In this document: in pieces, positions 1 through 7,835 of the stretch
Layout of the letters: each line of letters begins with the position of its first letter
How positions within the stretch are numbered: the first letter of the stretch is position 1
Assembly: GCF_024347655.1 (NCBI RefSeq)
Contig: NZ_AP025514.1
Span: 1,922,001 to 1,986,000, forward strand
Source: Vibrio toranzoniae
GTDB lineage: Bacteria > Pseudomonadota > Gammaproteobacteria > Enterobacterales > Vibrionaceae
Length of the DNA stretch: 64,000 nt
Direction: 5' to 3'
Notes under the pieces: generated by a model
Seen by the model: only the letters and a program-made list of their open reading frames with translations
The model's database searches: none
What the model was told of the DNA's origin: nothing
Position numbers and translations under genes: made by a program

Positions 1-137
1 AATGACTAACGCACCGCAAACGCTTCCAATATAGTGCCACCGGAAAGTTCGAGAGATTGAAAAACGAACAGGTGTAAAGCATAAAAACCGGACTAGGCTC
101 TTAGACCACAAATGCTTTTCTGCTCCTTGCAAACTAA
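1..137 (-). repeat. Repeated gene-less integron cassette, copy A (partial)
   Basis: This is the attI-proximal end of one member of the repeated ORF-less cassette family. It is cut by the left window edge. It ends at GCAAACTAAC, immediately before attC1, as all complete copies do. No gene is supported. Confidence 0.85.
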
Positions 138-256
138 CGCTAAGCTAAGTAGTGAGCAACGTAATACGAAGTTACCGCATAACACCTTAAACACATAAAC
201 CAACGCATACTAAAAATACCACGCGTTGCGAATCTGCCTTAAGCGCTTTGTTAGTT
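132..256 (-). repeat. attC1 (VCR-like, GCTAAGCTAAG type a)
   Basis: The left core is CAAACTAACGC and the right core is CTTTGTTAGTT. The inner arms (TAGTGAGCAACG and CGTTGCGAATC) are complementary. It belongs to cassette copy B. Confidence 0.9.
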
Positions 257-684
257 TGCCACCGCGATAAAACCAAAGGTTTAGCGCCAAGGTGCTGAAT
301 TAGCAATGAAACTACTGACTTTGAACACAAAAGTAAAACGGACAGCTCAGAAGTTAAGCCCAACCAACAAAACGCACTTGGCTAAGAAGCGACATACGAC
401 AAACAACCACGGTTTGAAGCACTTTAACTAACAAAGGATTCGTTCGGCTAGCCTGAAAACCAAATATGACCAAGCCATTTGTTAACGAATTAGCCGCCAA
501 GACAAAGAAAACGCACCAATGAACTAGCAACAATGTTAGAACCAGCAAATGACTAACGTACCGCAAACTCTTCCAACATAGTGCCACCGGAAAGTTCGCG
601 AGGTTGGAAAAGGAACAGGTGAATAGCTAGGACGCAGGACAAAGCTTTTAGGCCACAAACGCTTTTCTGCCCTTTGCAAACTAA
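251..684 (-). repeat. Repeated gene-less integron cassette, copy B
   Basis: This is a complete body of about 434 bp, bounded by GTTAGTTTGC and GCAAACTAAC. The minus strand has an open frame at 354-587 (77 codons, hydrophobic start), but that frame is broken in other copies, so it is not called as a gene. Confidence 0.85.
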
Positions 685-806
685 CGCCGCGTTAAGTGGT
701 GAGCAGCGCCTACCACCCTACCCAAACCATTGTGCCGTAAACACTAAATTCAAAGCAAACCGAAAATGCCAAGCGTTGGGGATCCGTCTTAAACGCTTTG
801 TTATGC
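679..806 (-). repeat. attC2 (GCCGCGTTAAG type)
   Basis: VCR-like site. The left core is CTAACGCC and the right core is CTTTGTTATGCC. It is the attC of the frameshifted cold-shock/Excalibur cassette, whose right edge repeats the complement CGGCATAAC. Confidence 0.9.
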
Positions 807-811
807 CGATA

Positions 812-1280
812 CTACCAACTACCGCACAACTGGCTCTCACAAGGGCTACCATCATTGTCACCATCAATTTTAACTCCGGGACAGTTTGACAAGTAAAACT
901 TGGCTTCATCACAAGATACCATCTGGCTGCAATAAGTTTTACCTTGACAGTTAAAGCCCATATTTTCATATTTTGGATTTAACTTTGGCTCTATTATAAA
1001 AATATATAAAACTGCACCTAAAAAACCAACAATAAGGACAGGGAGTATAATTGAAAAAGGGTTGCTTTTTTGGGGTTCGATACCAACCAACTGTGCAATC
1101 GAAGCGCTTGGCTTAGAGGTATTCTCCGCAAATTGAAATTCTACTTTATCTCCAACTTGTGGTCGGCGAAAACCCTTTTTGAATTTGGATACATGAACAA
1201 AAAATATCACCATTGAGATTGTCGGACTTTATAAAACCAAAACCTCTATCATCAATCCAGCGAACGATTTTCCCTTTCAT
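812..1280 (-). pseudogene. Frameshifted cold-shock-domain / membrane / Excalibur-like protein
   Basis: Translation from the ATG at 1280 (GGAGGA upstream) gives MKGKIVRWIDDRGFGFIKSD, a cold-shock-domain start. The frame is then lost in a run of six A at 1199-1204; five would restore it. The remaining frame to 812 continues with the rest of the domain, one hydrophobic helix, and a Cys-rich tail with an Excalibur-like DGDNDGSPCE motif. It aligns along its whole length with the intact cassette gene at 8659-9126. It is either a true pseudogene or an indel/sequencing error in a homopolymer. If intact, the protein would be a membrane-tethered nucleic-acid-binding domain with an extracytoplasmic calcium-binding-like domain. 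The function is unknown. Confidence 0.8.
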
Positions 1281-1303
1281 ATATCCTCCATTTTCTTATA
1301 GCG

Positions 1304-1429
1304 GCATAACGCTAAGCTAAGTGGCTAATAAACCTGCCACCCTACCCAATTTGAACACCTTAAACACACAACTTAACCAAACCAAAAATGCCGAGCGTTT
1401 GTTAGTCCGTCTTAAGCGCTTTGTTAGTT
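1304..1429 (-). repeat. attC3 (GCTAAGCTAAG type b)
   Basis: Type b has the arm TAAGTGGCTAACAAACC and the matching arm GTTTGTTAGTCCG. It belongs to repeat cassette copy C. Confidence 0.9.
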
Positions 1430-1856
1430 TGCCACCACGATGAAGCCAAAGGCTTAGCGCCAAGGTGCTGAATTAGCTATGAAACTACTGACTTTGAACA
1501 CAAAAGTAAAACGGGCGGCTCAGAAGTTAAACCCAACTAACAAAACGCACTTGGCTAAGAAGCGACATGCGGGATATAACCACGGTTTGAAGCGCTTTAA
1601 CTGGCAAAGGATTCGTTCGACTAACCTGACAACCAAATGTGACCAAGCCATTTGTTAGCAAGTTAGTCACCAAGAAAAAGAAAACGCGCCAAAGAACTAG
1701 CGATAATGTTAGAACCAGTAAGTGACTCACTCACCACAAACACTTCCAACATAGTACCACCGGAAAGTTCGTGAGATTGAAAAACGAACAGGTGTAAAGC
1801 ATAAAACCGGACTAGGCTCTTAGACCACAAACGCTTTTCTGCTCCTTGCAAACTAA
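1424..1856 (-). repeat. Repeated gene-less integron cassette, copy C
   Basis: This is a complete copy bounded by GTTAGTTTGC and GCAAACTAAC. A minus-strand open frame at 1527-1730 is the counterpart of the one in copy B, with many amino-acid changes. Confidence 0.85.
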
Positions 1857-1978
1857 CGCCCAATTAAGGGGTGAACAACGCCACCACCCAACCTAAAGCA
1901 TTGTATCGTAAACACTAAAGTTGAAGTAGAAGCAAAAATGCCAAGCGTTGAGAATCCCTCTTAAATTGTTTGTTATGA
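1851..1978 (-). repeat. attC4 (GCCCAATTAAG type)
   Basis: The left core is CTAACGCCCAATTAAGG and the right end is CTTAAATTGTTTGTTATGACC. It belongs to the cassette encoding the 171-residue membrane protein. Confidence 0.9.
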
Positions 1979-1990
1979 CCGAACTTAAAG

Positions 1991-2506
1991 CTACTTGCTT
2001 AATATTCTGTGCTCGGTAACCAAATGAAAGCCCAATATGTTTTGACGGACTTTAAGTGATACTAAACCACTTTGCTGCTCTTTTAACCATTCTGCCTTTG
2101 AAACTCGTCGCCTTAAAGTCCCTAAAGAATTGTCTTGAAGTTGCAAAACATAAGCAGGGGTTCTACTAAATAGGCTCTTGTACTTGTCAACGACAGTTAC
2201 TTCCGTTTCAAACGATTCACCTTTAGCGGTGTAAAGACAAAGCACTCCGATAATAATAAGGCAGCAAGCTGCATATAAATCCGGTCTTTGTCTTCTAAAA
2301 AATTTTCGGTCATCTTCAAATTGGGTATATATCTTAAGAGGGTCTTTACGCTGATGAATACAAAAACCAATTAATAAGCCGACAAGAGCAATACTCAAAA
2401 CTATCTCAAGTCCGTTAAACAAGCTATTTTCTACGACGACACATAACCAAGAAGCCGAGGCATATATAGAAAAATATAAAATAAGTTTAACGTTGTTAAG
2501 TTTCAA
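1991..2506 (-). CDS. Cassette-encoded membrane protein, unknown function
   Basis: About 171 residues. A start at TTG 2506 is preferred because GGAGG lies just upstream. Extending further upstream would run through attC5 and translate repeat DNA. Two hydrophobic segments lie near the N-terminus (around YFSIYASASWLCVVV and IVLSIALVGLLIGFCI), and a third is centred on DLYAACCLIIIGVLCLY. The polar C-terminal half is predicted to be one compact domain. I recognise no family. The cassette edges carry GTTATGACC and GGTCATAAC, so it is a single complete cassette. Confidence 0.65.
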   Translation of the reverse strand: MKLNNVKLILYFSIYASASWLCVVVENSLFNGLEIVLSIALVGLLIGFCIHQRKDPLKIYTQFEDDRKFFRRQRPDLYAACCLIIIGVLCLYTAKGESFETEVTVVDKYKSLFSRTPAYVLQLQDNSLGTLRRRVSKAEWLKEQQSGLVSLKVRQNILGFHLVTEHRILSK

Positions 2507-2519
2507 ATTTCCTCCTAGG

Positions 2520-2646
2520 TCATAACGCTGCGTTAAGTGGTGAACAACGCGACCGCCGAAACTAAACCATTGTGACGTAAACACTTAATCCTAATCAAAC
2601 TAAGAATGCCAAGCGTTGTGAATCCGCCTTAAACGCTTTGTTATGG
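2520..2646 (-). repeat. attC5 (GCTGCGTTAAG variant)
   Basis: VCR-like site. The left core is CATAACGCTGCG and the right core is CTTTGTTATGGCG. It belongs to the cassette holding the 115-residue protein, whose stop codon lies inside the right core. Confidence 0.9.
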
Positions 2647-2988
2647 CGATACTCTAAAGCGTTTCATTAACTCTCTTCTAGAACCCATAAGCTCTTGATA
2701 TGATGATACATCTATTTTGAAACACATATGATTCTTATCATGCCGAATGTAAAAACCAGACTTATTCTCGCGCAAGTACTCTGTTGGAATGTCGAGCAAA
2801 TGTATGTTCGTACCATCTTCAAGTAAAAAATAGATTTGCTTGAGCCGACTATCATCAATTTTGTCCAATGAAACTTCTAGCCACCAAACAGGCAGTGCCT
2901 TATTGATCTTTGAAAAGTGAGTATTACGGCTGAGAAAGTCAACACCATATATACTTCTCGCTCGTTGTATTGCTTCTGACTTTTTCAT
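2641..2988 (-). CDS. Cassette-encoded hypothetical protein (115 aa)
   Basis: A soluble protein of 115 residues from ATG 2988, with AGGA about 8 bases upstream. The TAA stop is formed by the attC5 core itself (GTTATGG on the plus strand). The sequence starts MKKSEAIQRARSIYG, has a Trp pair (PVWWLEVSLDK) and a C-terminal Arg-rich helix. There are no signal peptide or membrane segments. I do not recognise the family. The flanking cores GTTATGGCG and CGCCATAAC show that it fills its cassette. Confidence 0.65.
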   Translation of the reverse strand: MKKSEAIQRARSIYGVDFLSRNTHFSKINKALPVWWLEVSLDKIDDSRLKQIYFLLEDGTNIHLLDIPTEYLRENKSGFYIRHDKNHMCFKIDVSSYQELMGSRRELMKRFRVSP

Positions 2989-3053
2989 AATTAATGTCCT
3001 AGCCTTGGATACAAATCAATTATAGCAACTGATGAGTGTGGTTTGTCCCTGCG

Positions 3054-3180
3054 CCATAACGCCGCGTTAAGTGGTGAACAACGCCACCACCTAACCTAAA
3101 CCATTGTGCCGTAAACACTTAAGCCGAATTAAACCAAAAATGCCAAGCGTTGTGAATCCGTCTTAAACGCTTTGTTATAT
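3054..3180 (-). repeat. attC6 (GCCGCGTTAAG type)
   Basis: The left core is CCATAACGCCGC and the right core is CTTTGTTATATTT. It belongs to the RidA-family cassette. Confidence 0.9.
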
Positions 3181-3192
3181 TTAGCCTTCGAT

Positions 3193-3642
3193 TTAAAATA
3201 TGGAGTCAATGATGATTGGTAAATTGCCTCGTACGGACATTGCTCCAAAAACTGAGCGTGCGTGAACGCCCTTTTCACCAAACACGTCTGCCATTAAATC
3301 TGAGCACCCATCCAACACTTTAGGATGTTGTTCAAAATCACTCGTGGCATTAACGAAACCTTGGAGCTTTACAACTCGGGCTACTTTATCTAATGAACCT
3401 AATTCGAGTTTAACCGCTGCCAAAATATGTAAGCCTGTAGCTTTAGCAAAAACGTAACCTTCTGCTGTTGTGTATTCTTGACCTAGCTTACCTTTCGGTA
3501 CTTTGTCTAAACCTGCCACTGGTCCTTTACCTGAAACATAAAGTAATTTGCCTGTTCTCACACAATTGCAGTAACTCCCTTGAGGGTCGCTTGCTTGAGG
3601 TAACTCTAATCCAAGTTCTGATAGTCTCTGTTCGATGTTCAT
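3193..3642 (-). CDS. RidA/YjgF/YER057c/UK114 family protein
   Basis: A 149-residue protein with GGAGG seven bases before ATG 3642. It has the layout of the longer RidA-like branch (YjgF endoribonuclease-like): YCNCVRTGKLLYVSGKGP near residue 25, a central helix that includes LHILAAVKLELGSL, and the C-terminal HARSVFGAMSVRGNLPIIID strand block with the conserved Arg-Ser/Gly-Asn-Leu-Pro pattern. Canonical RidA proteins hydrolyse reactive enamine/imine intermediates from PLP enzymes. This branch often lacks a proven substrate. The protein is cytosolic and probably trimeric by family. The cassette ends GTTATATTT and AAATATAAC match. Confidence 0.85.
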   Translation of the reverse strand: MNIEQRLSELGLELPQASDPQGSYCNCVRTGKLLYVSGKGPVAGLDKVPKGKLGQEYTTAEGYVFAKATGLHILAAVKLELGSLDKVARVVKLQGFVNATSDFEQHPKVLDGCSDLMADVFGEKGVHARSVFGAMSVRGNLPIIIDSIF

Positions 3643-3664
3643 TTATCCTCCATGATTCAAAAAA

Positions 3665-3792
3665 ATATAACGCCGCATTAAGGTGCGACAACGCTGTAAC
3701 ACCCAAGCTAAACCATTGTACCGTAAACACAAATTTCAAACCGGAGTAAACTCGCCACGCGTTGAGAGTCACTCTTAAATGCTTTGTTAGGT
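3665..3792 (-). repeat. attC7 (GCCGCATTAAGG type, long)
   Basis: A long version of the GCATTAAGG/CTTAAATGC type, with arms GGTGCGACAACGC and GCGTTGAGAGTC. It belongs to the cassette with the secreted 190-residue protein. Confidence 0.9.
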
Positions 3793-4368
3793 TTATTGGC
3801 AAAGGAGCCGTATGCTTCCTGTTTTTTTGTCATATTCATGGTGAGGAATAAGCAATGGCAGTTTTGACAACTCCAAACCTTTTGATTTCGCTCCCCACTT
3901 AACGGGCCTACCTGTCGTGTCGTAGTACACTTGATTTTCGTAGTCGATAAGGCCAGATTGCCACTCATCGCCTAGATAACTCAGATCTTCTGATTCATCG
4001 TACCATTCTGGATTAATCAGAGTTATTATCGCTCCATTAATAGGGCTGCGGTCCCAAAAAACAAAATACTCTGGAACAACTGAACGCTCTGCTACGGAAA
4101 AATAGTTAAGTGGGTATTTATCTTTAGGCCACCAAGAGGGGTATTGTTCATCGAAACTGCCACCAACATGTTTCTTTGCCTTAGCAATTTCTATCTCACT
4201 CCGTCTGTAGACATTGACCCTTAACTCTCCTTGTTGAACTCTAACCATTTGACCTACTTCCAATCTGTTTGATTGAATAACTGTCTCAGAGCAATATTCT
4301 GAACTTACAGGGGTGCCATGTGCGATAAATGCGACAAACACCCCTGCCAACACTAGTAATCTGTTGAT
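3793..4368 (-). CDS. Cassette-encoded putative secreted protein, possible ATC start
   Basis: The frame is open from a TAA at about 4380 down to 3793. The best ribosome-binding site (AAGGAG at about 4374) sits five bases before an ATC at 4368. Starting there gives MNRLLVLAGVFVAFIAHG followed by TPVSS, a clean Sec signal peptide. The first conventional start is GTG at 4353 and would remove the basic n-region. Either ATC is used as a rare start or an ATG has mutated. The mature part of about 165 residues is rich in Tyr and Trp and matches no family I know. The cassette is bounded by GTTAGGTTTA and TAAACCTAAC. Confidence 0.6.
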   Translation of the reverse strand: MNRLLVLAGVFVAFIAHGTPVSSEYCSETVIQSNRLEVGQMVRVQQGELRVNVYRRSEIEIAKAKKHVGGSFDEQYPSWWPKDKYPLNYFSVAERSVVPEYFVFWDRSPINGAIITLINPEWYDESEDLSYLGDEWQSGLIDYENQVYYDTTGRPVKWGAKSKGLELSKLPLLIPHHEYDKKTGSIRLLCQ

Positions 4369-4381
4369 AACAACTCCTTAA

Positions 4382-4507
4382 ACCTAACGCCCAATTAAGG
4401 TGTGAAGCACGCAACCACCACACTCAAGTTAACCACCATAATCACTGAACTCAACCCAAACCAAAAATGCCAAGCGTGCTGAATCACTCTTAAATTGTTT
4501 GTTAGGC
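4382..4507 (-). repeat. attC8 (GCCCAATTAAG type)
   Basis: The left core is CCTAACGCCC and the right core is GTTTGTTAGGCAT. It belongs to the two-gene cassette with paired motifs. Confidence 0.9.
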
Positions 4508-5887
4508 ATTTTGTGTCAATAAGAACTGATTAATTACTTGAGCACGAGTTAATGATTGCGAACGTTCAGTTGAAGGTAACCCATATGGAACATATTTACC
4601 TATAAATGTGACGCAATCGCCCTTGGAAACAGGCACTACAAGCTGCTCTCCTTTTTCTAACTTGATGTCTGAGAATAGCTCGTTCCCATTCACGTAAATA
4701 CATTCAAAGTAGGTAGTTTCGTCTTCCAACTCACACACTATGAGCTCACCAATATCTATTGGTACAACATACTTGTCAGTACCAATGACATTCTGGCAAC
4801 TTGCAATTACCTCTCGAACATACTTTAACTCACCGTCATTGATAAATAAGTGAGGACAAGAGCCTATTTGCCAATGCATATCGTAACTTAGCAAATTATC
4901 GAAATCTAAGCTCTGAACAGTCTGGATCAAGTGTTTACTGCTTTTTTTATAGTTAACAGTGTTTATTAATAGCGAGTCCCCATAAACATACGTGTCTTCG
5001 TAGTCGATTGAAATAGAGCCATGCTGTAAAACCTGAACTCGTTCTCCCTCTTCACCACAATATGATGATCGGCTTCGACTAACAACCGGACCAAGCTGTG
5101 GCAAAACTAAAGCAACTGGGATAACTAATGTTGTGTCTTTTGGTATCGGGACTGGAGGGAGTTTTATAGATTTTGGCTCTCTAGTATCAGAAAGCAAAGT
5201 GAACCCGTTGTTTAATAGATAATCGCACTCAATTGATTCAAGGACAATTGTGTCTTCGCTTACATTCGTTATTGCGGTGAAAGCTCCCCACAACGGTCTA
5301 GTTATAATTTCTTCAAGCAGTGGGATTCCCCAGCAACCATGCTCATATCCAACAGCTTTTGCAACACAAGTTTTTTGATGCAAATTATGCGTTAGCATGA
5401 TTTTTAACAAACCATCTTCTCTTGAAAGGTCTTCTAATTCTTTAGTATCAATATCTCGTAGTACTTCGTAATACTTAAATGGGCTAGATGTTCCTCTAGG
5501 AAAAGTTACGTTGTCGAATTGCTCACAATATGCCTCAACGCTTCTATAGTTTTCAGATTTGATTATTACGTCTCTATCCGATAGAGAATGACTTTGGATG
5601 ATATCAAATAGCGACTGAGTTACCTGATTGTTAAGAAATCGAACATTGGTGAGAGGAAATCTTCGATAATCTCGAAATGAGATTTCATAAAGGCTTGAAA
5701 AATCCTGACATACATAGTGATTAATAAGAAGGTCATCACTACACACTTGAGGCACAGTTAAAGATGAAATGTACTTTTCCAATTCAGCTTGATTAATACC
5801 ATTATTTACTATGATATCACCCGCTGCCTGATAGTTGGTGGCATTATCGCCACCTACTTGGAAGTTATTATTTTCTTTTTTGAACAT
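4502..5887 (-). CDS. Large cassette protein with N-terminal N/Q/G-rich motif (partner of 5868-6077)
   Basis: 461 residues from ATG 5887, which overlaps the end of the upstream gene by 20 bases, so translation is probably coupled (GGTGG lies just upstream). Residues 8-24 read NFQVGGDNATNYQAAGD, nearly identical to residues 41-57 of the upstream small membrane protein. The remaining roughly 430 residues show no signal peptide or membrane helix. They are mixed alpha/beta in the first half and strand-rich after about residue 200 (for example IPKDTTLVIPVALVLPQLG). I recognise no catalytic motif or family. The TAA stop is formed by attC8. The motif recalls short amyloid/RHIM-like interaction motifs (QVG core), but that is inference. 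Confidence 0.75.
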   Translation of the reverse strand: MFKKENNNFQVGGDNATNYQAAGDIIVNNGINQAELEKYISSLTVPQVCSDDLLINHYVCQDFSSLYEISFRDYRRFPLTNVRFLNNQVTQSLFDIIQSHSLSDRDVIIKSENYRSVEAYCEQFDNVTFPRGTSSPFKYYEVLRDIDTKELEDLSREDGLLKIMLTHNLHQKTCVAKAVGYEHGCWGIPLLEEIITRPLWGAFTAITNVSEDTIVLESIECDYLLNNGFTLLSDTREPKSIKLPPVPIPKDTTLVIPVALVLPQLGPVVSRSRSSYCGEEGERVQVLQHGSISIDYEDTYVYGDSLLINTVNYKKSSKHLIQTVQSLDFDNLLSYDMHWQIGSCPHLFINDGELKYVREVIASCQNVIGTDKYVVPIDIGELIVCELEDETTYFECIYVNGNELFSDIKLEKGEQLVVPVSKGDCVTFIGKYVPYGLPSTERSQSLTRAQVINQFLLTQNA

Positions 5888-6077
5888 CTTTACCACCGAA
5901 GTACATATCGCCTTTCGATTGATAATTGGTAGAGTTTTCCCCACCAACTTGAAAATTTTCGATGATGGTCGTTTCTTTTTTCTTACGTCTTATAAACAAA
6001 GAAAAAATCAATGTGGTAATACTTACCCCTATCCCACTGAATACCCATTCTTTATTATCAATAACCCACTGAACCAT
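5868..6077 (-). CDS. Small one-helix membrane protein with C-terminal N/Q/G-rich motif
   Basis: 69 residues with GGAGATATT before ATG 6077. A short N-terminus is followed by a membrane helix at about residues 11-29 (VFSGIGVSITTLIFSLFI) and a basic stop-transfer RRKKK, so the tail should be cytoplasmic. Residues 41-57 read NFQVGGENSTNYQSKGD, matching the N-terminus of the next gene. Thirteen of 17 residues are identical, and eight of those thirteen use a different codon. This argues for selection on the peptide rather than recent DNA duplication. The stop lies 20 bases inside the downstream gene. Both genes belong to one cassette (GTTAGGCAT and ATGCCTAAC ends). Confidence 0.75.
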   Translation of the reverse strand: MVQWVIDNKEWVFSGIGVSITTLIFSLFIRRKKKETTIIENFQVGGENSTNYQSKGDMYFGGKDVQKRK

Positions 6078-6097
6078 AATATCTCCGTAATATTGAT

Positions 6098-6223
6098 GCC
6101 TAACGCTAAGCTAAGTGGCTAACAAACCTGCCACCTGACTCAATTTGAACACCTTAAACACACAACTTAACCAAACCAAAAATACCGAGCGTTTGTTAGT
6201 CCGTCTTAAGCGCTTTGTTAGTT
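6098..6223 (-). repeat. attC9 (GCTAAGCTAAG type b)
   Basis: Arms TAAGTGGCTAACAAACC and GTTTGTTAGTCCG. It belongs to repeat cassette copy D. Confidence 0.9.
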
Positions 6224-6620
6224 TGCCACCACGATGAAGCCTAAGTTTAGCGCCAAGATGCTGAATTGATTATGAAACTACTGGCTTTGAACACAAAAGT
6301 AAAACGGGCAGCTCAGAATTCAAACCCAACCAACAAAACGTACTTAGCTAAGAAGACTTTCGTAGATGCCGACAGCCACAAACACCATCTTTCAAAGTGC
6401 CCGCTTAACTTTCAAAACCAAAGAAGCAGCGCGCAAGAACATTGAGAAGTGAACCTTACTAACACGAAAGGATTGAATGACACGAGAGCCAATTAACCGA
6501 AAAACGGGCTACGCGAGATGCCTATTTCGATGAAAAGTCTTTGGGAAATAACAGGTGAATAGCTAGGACGTGGAACAAGGCTCTTAGACCACAAACGCTT
6601 TTCTGCCCTTTGCAAACTAA
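6218..6620 (-). repeat. Repeated gene-less integron cassette, copy D (mosaic variant)
   Basis: Both ends match the family (GTTAGTTTGC and GCAAACTAAC, plus AACAGGTGAATAGCTAG near the right end). The middle, about 6350-6550, is unrelated to most copies and resembles copy G. It is about 403 bp with no convincing gene. Confidence 0.8.
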
Positions 6621-6739
6621 CGCTAAGCTAAGTAGTGAGCAACGTAATACGAAGCCACCGCATAACACCTTAAACACATAAATCAACGCATACTAAAAAT
6701 GCTACGCGTTGCGAATCTGCCTTAAGCGCTTTGTTATGT
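6615..6739 (-). repeat. attC10 (GCTAAGCTAAG type a)
   Basis: This is the only attC of the GCTAAGCTAAG class attached to a gene cassette rather than to the repeated gene-less cassette. The right core GTTATGTGAC matches GTCACATAAC at the other cassette edge. Confidence 0.9.
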
Positions 6740-7012
6740 GACATTTCTACGTTTTGACTCTTTTTGATATTTTGATTCTCGATGCAGCCAAATTCCCCAA
6801 TACACAAAGAACATAAATGCTGAAAAAATAAAATAACTAAGAACTTGTTCACTTAAATACTCGAAAAGAGTTTCCGACGGTGATGATGAGTACTGAAAGA
6901 GCACATTGAAAATGATGTAGAACGTAGTTATCAAGAAACAACTTTTGAAGATCCAAGCGAGAAAACCCTGTTCTCTTACTTTTTGCCAGTGTTCAAACAT
7001 TTGATTTTTCAT
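6734..7012 (-). CDS. Cassette-encoded two-helix membrane protein
   Basis: 92 residues from ATG 7012, with AAGGTG five bases upstream. Two hydrophobic segments (about residues 20-40, FKSCFLITTFYIIFNVLF, and 59-77, VLSYFIFSAFMFFVYWGIW) are separated by a Ser/Glu loop. The C-terminus is strongly basic. It is probably an inner-membrane protein with both ends in the cytoplasm. I do not recognise a family. The stop codon is within attC10. Confidence 0.65.
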   Translation of the reverse strand: MKNQMFEHWQKVREQGFLAWIFKSCFLITTFYIIFNVLFQYSSSPSETLFEYLSEQVLSYFIFSAFMFFVYWGIWLHRESKYQKESKRRNVT

Positions 7013-7084
7013 ACAACACCTTATACCAATAACATAGTTCTAAATTCTCTAACATTATGGACCTATCGACTTTTCCAACTGGTC

Positions 7085-7212
7085 ACATAACGCCGCGTTA
7101 AGTAGTGAGCAACGCCGACCACCACGCCTAAAATATTGTGCCGTAAACACTAAATTCAAATCAAACCGAAAATGCCGAGCGTTGCGAATCTGCCTTAAAC
7201 GCTTTGTTATGC
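7085..7212 (-). repeat. attC11 (GCCGCGTTAAG type)
   Basis: The left core is CATAACGCCGC and the right core is CTTTGTTATGCGT. It belongs to the GNAT cassette at 7207-7617. Confidence 0.9.
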
Positions 7213-7617
7213 GTGCGGCTTAAATTTCTTCGTCATTCCTTGGCTGGATGGAGAAACAAGCTTGTACCCTAATTTCTCGTAAAACACTGGCTCATCTGCG
7301 ATCATTGAAACATAAGAGCCTTCAAGAGCAACCGACGACAAATAGTTATCTATATGCTCCATGACCTTCCGGCCTAACCCTTGGCCTTGATAGTTCGGAT
7401 CAACTGCAACATCCACGACTTCAAAGTTACATGCGCCGTCTCCAACTACCCGCCCCATAGCAATTAGCACATCATCATCTCGAACCGAGATAGCGTACAA
7501 GCTATTTGGCAAAGCAATAGTGGCAGCTTTTAACGACTTTGGAGACAGCCCAGCCTTCACTCTCATTTCGCAAAATTCTGACGGGCTAGGGACTTTTGCT
7601 TCGTATGTTATTGTCAT
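7207..7617 (-). CDS. GNAT family N-acetyltransferase
   Basis: 136 residues from the ATG at 7617. This start is favoured over the ATG three codons upstream, which touches the GGAG. The acetyl-CoA binding motif A is clear: VVDVAVDPNYQGQGLGRKVM (Q/R-x-x-G-x-G/A pattern). The FYEKLGYKL motif follows near the C-terminus. The enzyme should move an acetyl group from acetyl-CoA to an amine; the substrate cannot be told from sequence. The stop is formed by attC11. It is one of four GNAT cassettes here. Confidence 0.9.
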   Translation of the reverse strand: MTITYEAKVPSPSEFCEMRVKAGLSPKSLKAATIALPNSLYAISVRDDDVLIAMGRVVGDGACNFEVVDVAVDPNYQGQGLGRKVMEHIDNYLSSVALEGSYVSMIADEPVFYEKLGYKLVSPSSQGMTKKFKPHA

Positions 7618-7701
7618 GATGTACATCTCCTTTTATTACATTCGGAGCATACACAAGACAACTGTATAAATAAACATGTGAAGTGAGTTTTTGATTAGTA
7701 C

Positions 7702-7829
7702 GCATAACGCCCAATTAAGGGGTGAGCAACGCTACCACCCAACCTAAAGCATTGTGCCATAAACACTAAAATTGAAGTAGAAACAAAAATGCCAAGCGTT
7801 GGGAATCCCTCTTAAATTGTTTGTTATAA
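7702..7829 (-). repeat. attC12 (GCCCAATTAAG type)
   Basis: The left core is CATAACGCCC and the right core is GTTTGTTATAAG. It belongs to the DUF4145-like cassette. Confidence 0.9.
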
Positions 7830-7835
7830 GAAAAA

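Noticed and set aside
354..587. Hydrophobic 67-77 codon minus-strand frame in several gene-less copies, resembling a type I toxin peptide
   Set aside because: It is frameshifted or interrupted in other copies, has no consistent ribosome-binding site and no paired antisense RNA signal that I could identify.
3708..3968. Reverse frame ending NKAFKSDSQRVASLLRF and similar reading frames over attC sites
   Set aside because: These are translations of attC arms that recur at many sites. They are by-products of the repeat, not genes.
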